A DNA stretch of 64,000 nucleotides from Terrimicrobium sacchariphilum (GTDB lineage Bacteria; Verrucomicrobiota; Verrucomicrobiia; Chthoniobacterales; Terrimicrobiaceae). Made by a program: the position numbers and the translations under genes. The notes below the pieces were generated by a model. It was not told the origin of the DNA. It searched no databases and saw only the letters and a program-made list of their open reading frames with translations. Positions 9,715-16,401 of the stretch are shown here, piece after piece (position 1 is the stretch's first letter; every line of letters begins with the position of its first letter). Where the stretch lies: contig NZ_BDCO01000002.1 in NCBI RefSeq assembly GCF_001613545.1, positions 682,001 to 746,000 of the forward strand. The letters are read 5' to 3'.

Positions 9715-10851
9715 TCAGCTCCGGGGTGTTTCAGAGAGAGCCTTGAAGACCCCATCAAACAACGCCACGTCGATGACCTTGTCTTGTGCCGTCCGGACGA
9801 TGACCAACTGCCACTCCGGGACGATGATGCAGATATTGTTGTTGTTTCCCTGTGCGGCGAAGGTGTTGTCCGGTGCGCTGGGCCATAGCCTCCGGCCGGT
9901 CGAGTCCACGCCGTTGGTCCACCAGCTTAGCCCATAGCGTCCCGGGAGTTGGTGATACCAGTCGGCCGGGTCGTGCATGGGAGTGTGCGGCGAAACGCGC
10001 GCCACGCAGGCATGCTCGATGTACCGCTTGCTGATCAGTTCGCGACCATCCCATTTCCCGTTATTGGCAAAGAGCCAGCCCAGACGGGCGAGGTTTTCCG
10101 CTGTCATGTACATGCCGTTTTCCGGCATGCCTGCACCTCCATTGATGGGTAGTCCATCCCGGGTGTTGACGCTTTTCCATTCCCAGCCTGCGGGAGACAT
10201 GCCGATGGGATCGGCGATGCGCCGCCGGAAGAGCTCGCTGAGCGGTTCGCCCGCAATCCGTGTCAGGATGTAGGCGAGGAGATCGAGCTCCTGGGAGTAA
10301 TGCATCGCGGCGCCGACGGCGAAATTCGGAGGACCGGGATCGAGTGAAAGCGCCTCGAGGTGGATTCCACTGGTGAAGGTCGCCATGTGTCGCAGAGTGA
10401 CCTCGGGGTAATCCCTCGCAAGGCTGGGAAGATAGCGAGCTGCCAGATCATCCGGGGAGCACCTGCCGTCGTCCCAGAGCAGGCCGAGACAGATGCTGTT
10501 TATGGACTTGGTGCAGGACCAGACATGCCCCTTGTGGCTGACGTTTTCTCCCGCCCACAGGAGATAGCCGCGGTGAACGATCATCGTCCCGGAGTTGCCT
10601 TCCGCGCCGACCACGCTCTGCAGGACTTCCAAAGCCTTCCGGACTATCTCTGGCGGAATGACGGGGGCGTCGGGCGTCGGGGTGATCCATCGTCCGGCGG
10701 GAAAGACAGGGTTGGATTGTCTGGCTGCAAGGTAGGACGGGAGAGGGCGCATGAGCGGAGGCAGAGCGGAAGCGGCGACGGTATCAGGCGAGTCCGGGAG
10801 GCGTGATGACATCATGGGGGACGGGCCGTTGGAATGATGTGGTTCTTTCAA
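9715..10851 (-). CDS. beta-lactamase-fold serine hydrolase
   Basis: A 378-residue protein of the class C beta-lactamase/esterase superfamily. The nucleophile motif Ser-x-x-Lys is SCTKS at residues 112-115. TLRHMATFTSGIH is the conserved segment that follows it. The second motif, usually Tyr-x-Asn, appears as HYSQELDLLAYIL, so Asn is replaced by Gln. The C-terminal region RYGLSWWTNG with a later FAAQGNNNNICIIVPE fits the fold. No signal peptide is seen. ATGs at residues 13 and 14 are alternative starts. A LacI-type operator lies 23 bp upstream of the start, shared with the divergent transporter gene. Likely an esterase or peptidase; substrate unknown. Confidence 0.75.
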   Translation of the reverse strand: MKEPHHSNGPSPMMSSRLPDSPDTVAASALPPLMRPLPSYLAARQSNPVFPAGRWITPTPDAPVIPPEIVRKALEVLQSVVGAEGNSGTMIVHRGYLLWAGENVSHKGHVWSCTKSINSICLGLLWDDGRCSPDDLAARYLPSLARDYPEVTLRHMATFTSGIHLEALSLDPGPPNFAVGAAMHYSQELDLLAYILTRIAGEPLSELFRRRIADPIGMSPAGWEWKSVNTRDGLPINGGAGMPENGMYMTAENLARLGWLFANNGKWDGRELISKRYIEHACVARVSPHTPMHDPADWYHQLPGRYGLSWWTNGVDSTGRRLWPSAPDNTFAAQGNNNNICIIVPEWQLVIVRTAQDKVIDVALFDGVFKALSETPRS

Positions 10852-10874
10852 CTTCGGAAAATAACTTGCAATAC

Positions 10875-10888
10875 ATCAAACCATTGAT
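10875..10888. promoter_or_regulatory. LacI-type operator, site 1
   Basis: ATCAAACCATTGAT, with inverted arms ATCAA and TTGAT, lies between the divergent serine hydrolase and MFS transporter genes. A TTGCAA just upstream (10866-10871) and TAACAG 16 bp further on would form a rightward promoter with the operator in its spacer. The site matches the family found eight more times up to 35 kb. Binding by the two LacI paralogs in this window is inferred. Confidence 0.55.
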
Positions 10889-10941
10889 AACAGGTAAAGG
10901 CAAGCTGGAACTCCGGTCTGGCTGACGGCGAATTTCACTTA

Positions 10942-11082
10942 ATGAACCTCTCCTTCCAGTCCCCCCTCATCTCTCCAGCCAGCCGCCGAAGAGAGAAGCA
11001 GGCAATACTATCGTGCCTGATTGGTGCTGCGATCGGAGGCTTCGTGGACGGGAAGATGGCAGTCGGCAGATTGTCGATGTAG
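10942..11082 (+). CDS. possible 46-residue leader ORF before the transporter
   Basis: An ATG at 10942 opens a 46-codon frame that ends with TAG at 11080-11082, directly abutting the transporter ATG at 11083. The predicted peptide is basic in its first half and has a hydrophobic stretch (AILSCLIGAAIGGF). No convincing ribosome binding site is visible. The abutting TAG-ATG junction is what suggests translational coupling; otherwise this is an ordinary 5' untranslated region of about 190 nt. Low confidence. Confidence 0.2.
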   Translation: MNLSFQSPLISPASRRREKQAILSCLIGAAIGGFVDGKMAVGRLSM

Positions 11083-12483
11083 ATGGCGGGCGAACCCAAA
11101 ACGATGCTGCCGCCGGATGAGGCCGCGGCCCCGGACAAAGGGGCGAAGCTCTGGCGCGTAGGCACCCTGGTCTACACCACCGGGGGGCTCGTCGTCCTCT
11201 TTATCTGGCTGCTGGGCGGTGACTTTGCCTGGGCGATCAAGGATCGCTCGGCGAGTCAGATGGTGCTCCTGATGCTGAAGAAATTCGAGGCGTCGGACTT
11301 CCTTGCCGGGCTGCTGGTGGGTTCCCTGCCGCCTGCGATCGCGATCATCCTCGGGCCGATCATCAGCTACAAATCCGACCGCCATCGGGGGCGCTGGGGA
11401 CGGCGCATTCCGTTCCTGCTCATCCCGACGCCGATCGCGGTCATCTCCATGGCGGGCCTTGCCTTCAGCCCGATGATCGGCACGCATCTCCATGAGATCC
11501 TGGGAGCGCGGTCCCCCGGGGCCAATACGCTCGTGCTGCTTTCCTTTGCCGTGTTCTGGATGCTCTTCGATTTTGCCAGCATCACGGCCAACTCGATTTT
11601 CGGAGCCCTGATCAACGACGTGGTGCCCGTCGCTGTACTCGGCCGCTTTTTCGGGGCGTTTCGCGCCCTGAGCCTGATCGCGGCCATCATTTTCAACTAC
11701 TGGCTGCTGGGGAAGGTCGAGGCCTATCATGTCTGGATTTTCCTCGGGATCGGCATCCTGTTCGGGATCGGCTTTACCCTGATGTGCGTGAATGTGAAGG
11801 AGGGGGAGTATCCCCCCGTCCCGGAGGTGCCCGAGGGAGGCGCCACGGGATTTCTGGCAGCGTCCCTGGAGTTTCTGCGCGATTGTTTCGGGAAACCCTA
11901 CTATCTGCTGGCCTTTGTCACCATCGCGGTCCCGGCCATCGCCTTTTTGCCCGCCAATCTGTTCAATATCTTCTTTGCCAAGAGTCTGAACATTCCCATG
12001 GATGACTTGGGCAAGTGGTCGGCGGTGATGTATTTTGTGTCCTTTGTGATGTCCTATCCCCTCGGCGTCTTGGCCGACCGCATCCACCCGCTGAAGCTCG
12101 CTCTCGCCACCCTCGTGATCTACGGGCTGGTTTCTCTCTGGGGCGGATTTTTTATCACCAATCAGACGACCTTTTTTGTCGCTTACCTGGCCTGTGGGAT
12201 ATTGGGCGGAGTGTGGGGGACCACCACGGCGTCGCTCGCGCAGCGGCTCTTTCCGCGAGACAAGTTTGCTCAGTTTCTCTCTGCGGCAGGTATCGTCACC
12301 TGCGTCAGCCAGATCCTGATCGGCCCGGCGCTCGGGGTGTTTCTCGATCTTTCCGGCCATGTCTACCGCCATACCTATCTGGTCGGCTTCGGCCTTACGG
12401 TGCTGTGCCTGCTGTGTGCGCTGAGGTTGTTCTCCATGTTCCAGGCGCTCGGTGGCCCGGCAAACTATCAACCTCCCCGCTGA
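11083..12483 (+). CDS. MFS sugar transporter
   Basis: A 466-residue polytopic membrane protein with about twelve hydrophobic segments. The loop between helices 2 and 3 carries YKSDRHRGRWGRRIPF (about residues 104-119), the signature of the major facilitator superfamily. A central cytoplasmic stretch EGEYPPVPEVPEGG separates the two six-helix halves. The overall look is close to the sugar:cation symporter branch. It is the only sugar transporter visible in the window and is preceded by a LacI-type operator, so uptake of the mono- or oligosaccharides released by the region-2 enzymes is a reasonable inference. An in-frame stop (TAG) directly precedes the ATG, fixing the start region. Confidence 0.85.
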   Translation: MAGEPKTMLPPDEAAAPDKGAKLWRVGTLVYTTGGLVVLFIWLLGGDFAWAIKDRSASQMVLLMLKKFEASDFLAGLLVGSLPPAIAIILGPIISYKSDRHRGRWGRRIPFLLIPTPIAVISMAGLAFSPMIGTHLHEILGARSPGANTLVLLSFAVFWMLFDFASITANSIFGALINDVVPVAVLGRFFGAFRALSLIAAIIFNYWLLGKVEAYHVWIFLGIGILFGIGFTLMCVNVKEGEYPPVPEVPEGGATGFLAASLEFLRDCFGKPYYLLAFVTIAVPAIAFLPANLFNIFFAKSLNIPMDDLGKWSAVMYFVSFVMSYPLGVLADRIHPLKLALATLVIYGLVSLWGGFFITNQTTFFVAYLACGILGGVWGTTTASLAQRLFPRDKFAQFLSAAGIVTCVSQILIGPALGVFLDLSGHVYRHTYLVGFGLTVLCLLCALRLFSMFQALGGPANYQPPR

Positions 12484-12775
12484 CCCCGTAGCGGCGAATT
12501 CCGCCTTACGATGCACGCTGAACGTGTCTTTCTCCCCCATGGCACCCACCTGGCCGATGCCAACGCCATCGCGTGGCACCCCGCTGAAAAGACCCCGGGG
12601 GGAATCGCTTTCGAGCCTCAACCCCGGAAAGCACTGCGTAAAAGGATGATATGCATCTGACTCCCAGTGCGGATCGTTACTTTTGAGAACATCAAACCTT
12701 TTCCCTTGACCTTCCTTTTCTCGACATCTAACCTTTGATCTCGACAGCGAGATTTCACCCCCACCGCTTATTACG
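12484..12775. other. intergenic promoter region before the strand-repeat gene
   Basis: A 292-bp gene-free stretch. A single operator half-site (ATCAAACC at 12691-12698), a candidate promoter and a full operator (12726-12739) lie in its last 90 bp. Nothing else is recognised, and no clear terminator follows the transporter. Confidence 0.5.
12706..12739 (+). promoter_or_regulatory. promoter with overlapping LacI-type operator, site 2
   Basis: TTGACC (12706-12711) and TAACCT (12729-12734) are spaced by 17 bp and fit a sigma-70-like promoter, although the -10 is weak. ATCTAACCTTTGAT (12726-12739) covers the -10 and shares the ATC..A....T.GAT frame of the operator family. It lies 36 bp before the start of the PEP-CTERM strand-repeat gene, which would therefore be repressed by the same regulator. 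Confidence 0.5.
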
Positions 12776-14719
12776 ATGACCACAAAATCACACTTCCCCC
12801 GCTTCGCTCGAGTGAACCAGTTGCACTCGGCGATCGTTGAGCGAATCTCAAAAGGCGTTCTTCTGGCCTGCCTGCCCCTCGGGCTAGTGGCGCAGGCCCA
12901 GGCCACTGAGATTCAGAAGGCTAATAATAGCAATGCTCTTAATCTCACTAGCTCGTGGGTTGGAGGAGTCGTTCCCGGTGCTTCGGATATCGCCTTGTTT
13001 GACAGTACAATGACGTCCACACGGTATACGGCCATCGGCGGAAATGTGAGCTTTGGCGGTATCAAGGTGACTAACCTTGGGTCGGAACAATACCTTAACG
13101 CCACTGCTGGAGCCGCGATGACGCTGGGTTCCTCCGGTATTGATATGAGCGCGGCTACGGCAAACCTGACGATAGGTGCCGTCATGGACCTGAGCGCAAG
13201 CCAGACGTGGACTGTCGCTTCAGGCCGGACTCTCTCTCTCGGCGGCGCGAGCGTAGGCGCAGGTACGATCACCCTGACCGGTTCGGGTACTTATTCCTTT
13301 ACTGGGACTAGCACGGTTACTTCCGGCACTTTTGTCTCGGGCCCGCTGGGCTTGGGCACGGTCAATCTTGAGAATGGTATCCACCTTTCAGCCACTAACA
13401 GTCGGGTGATTGCCAACGCAGTAAATCTCAATGGCAATATCAGCGTGGATATGGCATCGACCAATCTATTGACCTTTAGTGGTGGAATGAATGTCGGGTC
13501 CGGCACCAGGACGATCACAATCAGTAACACCAATGGAAGCGCCACGTCCCCATCGCTCGCTTTTGGCGGTGGACTGGGATCAACGTATTCCCAAGTCACC
13601 GGAAGCGGCGTGTTGGTCTTCAAAAACGGAAATGCCTCAGAGACCCCGATGGTTTCGGTACGTCTCGGCAGCGGAAGTACCAACGACTATACGGTGATCA
13701 GTTCGGATATCACGATCGGCAGTGGGGTTTCGCTAATTACTACTTTGTCCAACACTCTAACCGCGAGCTCGGATGTGACAGTCGAAACGGGGGGAATATT
13801 GAACCTGAGCAACAATGGGGGATCGTCAGCGTCTCAAACCATTGGCTCGCTGTCTGGCGGGGGAATGGTTTTCAACGGAACGACCAATACTACAGGGACT
13901 CCGTTGGCCACGCTCACGATCGATGGCGGGACTAGCGTATCCCGCACCACGTTTTCCGGCGTGATCCAAAATGGCACCCTTGGCAACGTAGCGGTCGTAA
14001 AAACTGGCTCCAACACGCAGGTGTTTTCGGGAGCAAATACCTATCTCGGCGCTACTACGATCAACGGTGGCACTCTGTTGATTGACGGGACGCACATTCA
14101 GGCCCAGGCTCCCGCAGCTGGACTTAATATTGTGTCTTCTTATGTTGTCAACTCTGGAGGGACGCTGGGCGGCACGGGGCGTATTTCCATGTTTAACACG
14201 ACGGCCAATAAAAATGCCGTGGCCGTCGCAACAGGCGGTACCCTGGCTCCGGGTGATGGCGGCACCGGTACGCTCACTCTGGACGGAGCGAATTTTTCCG
14301 GATCCGGTTCCCGCGTGCTGAATATGGCCTCCGGAGCCAAGTTCTCCTTTGACCTTGCGGGTGACGGGACGTCGGCGGATCAAGTGGCCTTCTGGAACTA
14401 CGTGAACGGTGACTTGGGGCTCAACAGTAATGTGATTAATCTCAGCATCACCGGCCCGCTCGTCGAGGGCACCTATACCGTATCGCTCTTCAAGTTCTAC
14501 AGCGACTCCGGGACGACGCTCACGACCAGCGGCATCACCAGCGGTCTGACCATCGGTACGCTCGACTCCTCTTTCCAGGGTACGCCCACGCTGACCTACA
14601 ACTCGGCGGGTGGAACGATCGATCTCACGTACACTGTAGTGCCGGAGCCGTCCACCTGGGCGCTGGTTGCTCTGGGTCTTACCTCGATCCTCGTGCTGCG
14701 TCGTCGCAAGGCCTGCTAA
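12776..14719 (+). CDS. PEP-CTERM autotransporter-type strand-repeat protein
   Basis: A 647-residue secreted protein. It has a long extended signal-peptide region (cleavage probably after AQAQA, about residue 43). The rest is a Gly/Ser/Thr/Asn-rich beta-helix body with the autotransporter-associated strand repeat SGANTYLGATTINGGTLL near residue 420-437. The C-terminus is a PEP-CTERM sorting signal: VPEPSTWALVALGL, a hydrophobic segment and a final RRRK. Family knowledge says an exosortase removes this tail and anchors or secretes the protein; no exosortase is in the window. There is no beta-barrel translocator domain. Surface adhesion or substrate display is the likely role. Confidence 0.85.
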   Translation: MTTKSHFPRFARVNQLHSAIVERISKGVLLACLPLGLVAQAQATEIQKANNSNALNLTSSWVGGVVPGASDIALFDSTMTSTRYTAIGGNVSFGGIKVTNLGSEQYLNATAGAAMTLGSSGIDMSAATANLTIGAVMDLSASQTWTVASGRTLSLGGASVGAGTITLTGSGTYSFTGTSTVTSGTFVSGPLGLGTVNLENGIHLSATNSRVIANAVNLNGNISVDMASTNLLTFSGGMNVGSGTRTITISNTNGSATSPSLAFGGGLGSTYSQVTGSGVLVFKNGNASETPMVSVRLGSGSTNDYTVISSDITIGSGVSLITTLSNTLTASSDVTVETGGILNLSNNGGSSASQTIGSLSGGGMVFNGTTNTTGTPLATLTIDGGTSVSRTTFSGVIQNGTLGNVAVVKTGSNTQVFSGANTYLGATTINGGTLLIDGTHIQAQAPAAGLNIVSSYVVNSGGTLGGTGRISMFNTTANKNAVAVATGGTLAPGDGGTGTLTLDGANFSGSGSRVLNMASGAKFSFDLAGDGTSADQVAFWNYVNGDLGLNSNVINLSITGPLVEGTYTVSLFKFYSDSGTTLTTSGITSGLTIGTLDSSFQGTPTLTYNSAGGTIDLTYTVVPEPSTWALVALGLTSILVLRRRKAC

Positions 14720-14792
14720 GGCCGGCGACATCGCTGTCCGGGCTCTTTGGTCCCGACTTCACTCAATATGCAGGCTCTCCGATCCCGCCTCG

Positions 14793-14815
14793 GGCTCTCG
14801 GTGAGCCTGTTTGAG
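14793..14815 (+). terminator. possible terminator after the strand-repeat gene
   Basis: GGCTC-tcggt-GAGCC forms a 5-bp GC-rich stem with a 5-nt loop, followed by the T-rich run TGTTTGAGTTTT. It sits 74 bp after the stop codon of the PEP-CTERM gene and before the next gene. The stem is short, so the call is tentative. Confidence 0.35.
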
Positions 14816-14876
14816 TTTTCGGACCCGCGTCTCCACGCTGGCTCACGATCCTGCATCGCAGAGAACCTGTTCCTGA

Positions 14877-16340
14877 ATGCTTATGAAGATCCTCCCTCTC
14901 TTCGCCCTCCTGCTCGTCACCCTTGAAGCTTCTCCTGCGGCGACGATGCGGCGGGAGATCAGTCAATATGGGATCACGTGGACGTTTGACCGGGAGTATC
15001 CGGCGGGTCAGTTCGTCACCGGAGACTGGTGGGTGGTGGGGCCGGTGAAAGTGGTGGCTGTCCAGCCGCCACCCGGACCTGTGGAGGCTCATGGAGGGGA
15101 GTTCAAAAGCCGTTATGGCGCATCGGCGGTGGTGGATGATACGCGTATGCGCAATGGCTCCATGATCGTGTTGCGGCCAGACAAGGACCAGGGCTTTGAT
15201 TCGCGGCTGAAAAACTATAACCCGGAGCTGTCGGTCAGTTTTCCGCTCGATCTCGGCGTGAATCGCTCGCTGATCTCCACGATCAGCAATGAGACGCTGC
15301 CCGTGCCGGTTCTCCATGAGGCGCTGATGTGGACGAGTGAAAAGCAGTCGGCGCTGGTGTTGAAATCCGCCGCAGTCCTGACCTGCCTGGCCGAGGAGCC
15401 GCCGAAGGACGCATTTCGTCCGCCTTATGCCGGCACGGAGAAACCGATCTTTGAGGCCAGCAAGCTCCGATGGGATCGTCTCCCCTCGCTCAAGCCTGTG
15501 GGCAATGTCCCGTCGTGGGAGCAGTTTGAAAGATACTTCGCCCGCCCGTGGCTCGATCATCAGGAGAGCTGGCTGTTGCAGCACACGGGGCCGAGTGAGA
15601 ATCAGGTGAACTACGGACGAGAGTTTTCCCGACTCACCTCGATGGCGAGCCTCATGCTGATGCTTGACGTGCCGCGTGAGCGCAAGGAGAAGCTGCTCAT
15701 CGGCTTGGTGCAGTTTGGCATCGACCTGCACGGCCTGGCGGAGACGGGGAGAAAGTGGTCCGCCGATGGCGGGCACTGGAATGGTCGCAAGTGGCCCATC
15801 CTTTTTGCCGGGCTCATGCTGGACGATCCACGGCTGGCCAAGCTTCCCGAGGGTGTTGTCTTCTCCGAGGATCAGCAGATGTATTACGGCACGGGCTGGT
15901 GCGGCCAGACGGCGCTCTACCAGATCGTCTATCACACCGGCGCGAAGCCGCCTCATGAAGAAAAAGCCCCGGAGACCTGGGACAAGGTCGACAAATTAGG
16001 CGAGGGCTATCGCATCACGGTCTCCAGCGGATTGCCGGGCACTGCGCTCGCTGTGCAGCTCATGGGGGCGAAGGCGCTTTGGAACCACGATGCGTTCTTT
16101 GATTACTACGACCGCTGGATGTCTGCCGACGATCCCTATGCGGCCAAGCGCAATGGCATTCCCCGGCCCAAGGAGGAGGGGCGTTCGCTGGACCCCTTTG
16201 TCAATGCGATGTGGACGGCCTACCGGGATAAGGTTCCTGTGCAAGGCGGAGGAAAGGATAACCTGCGCTGGGTCTGGCAGGATGGCGGGCGGCAGGGCGG
16301 TTTCGTTCCGAATCCGAAAGGTGAGAGTGCCGGTCGCTGA
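14877..16340 (+). CDS. secreted protein of unknown function
   Basis: A 487-residue protein with a signal peptide (MKILPLFALLLVTLEASPAAT from the second Met, residue 3). The N-terminal third looks beta-rich (YGITWTFDREYPAGQFVTGDWWVVGP). The C-terminal two thirds look helical, with conserved-looking aromatic/glycine segments (ADGGHWNGRKWPILFAGLML, MYYGTGWCGQTALYQIVYHTG). The helical part recalls the alpha/alpha-toroid of lyases and glycosidases, but I cannot assign a family. No operator of the LacI family is seen directly upstream. It converges on the GH2 gene. Confidence 0.6.
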   Translation: MLMKILPLFALLLVTLEASPAATMRREISQYGITWTFDREYPAGQFVTGDWWVVGPVKVVAVQPPPGPVEAHGGEFKSRYGASAVVDDTRMRNGSMIVLRPDKDQGFDSRLKNYNPELSVSFPLDLGVNRSLISTISNETLPVPVLHEALMWTSEKQSALVLKSAAVLTCLAEEPPKDAFRPPYAGTEKPIFEASKLRWDRLPSLKPVGNVPSWEQFERYFARPWLDHQESWLLQHTGPSENQVNYGREFSRLTSMASLMLMLDVPRERKEKLLIGLVQFGIDLHGLAETGRKWSADGGHWNGRKWPILFAGLMLDDPRLAKLPEGVVFSEDQQMYYGTGWCGQTALYQIVYHTGAKPPHEEKAPETWDKVDKLGEGYRITVSSGLPGTALAVQLMGAKALWNHDAFFDYYDRWMSADDPYAAKRNGIPRPKEEGRSLDPFVNAMWTAYRDKVPVQGGGKDNLRWVWQDGGRQGGFVPNPKGESAGR

Positions 16341-16401
16341 GGCGGAGGGCGTCCGATCCATCCGGAATCCGCCATCGTCCCGACCGATCCGGGGCTGATG
16401 C

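Noticed and set aside
11008-12906. 632-codon open frame antisense to the MFS transporter
   Set aside because: Very rich in Arg, Gly, Asp, Gln and His with no domain pattern; it mirrors the high-GC transporter gene, whose hydrophobic helices and motif are clear.
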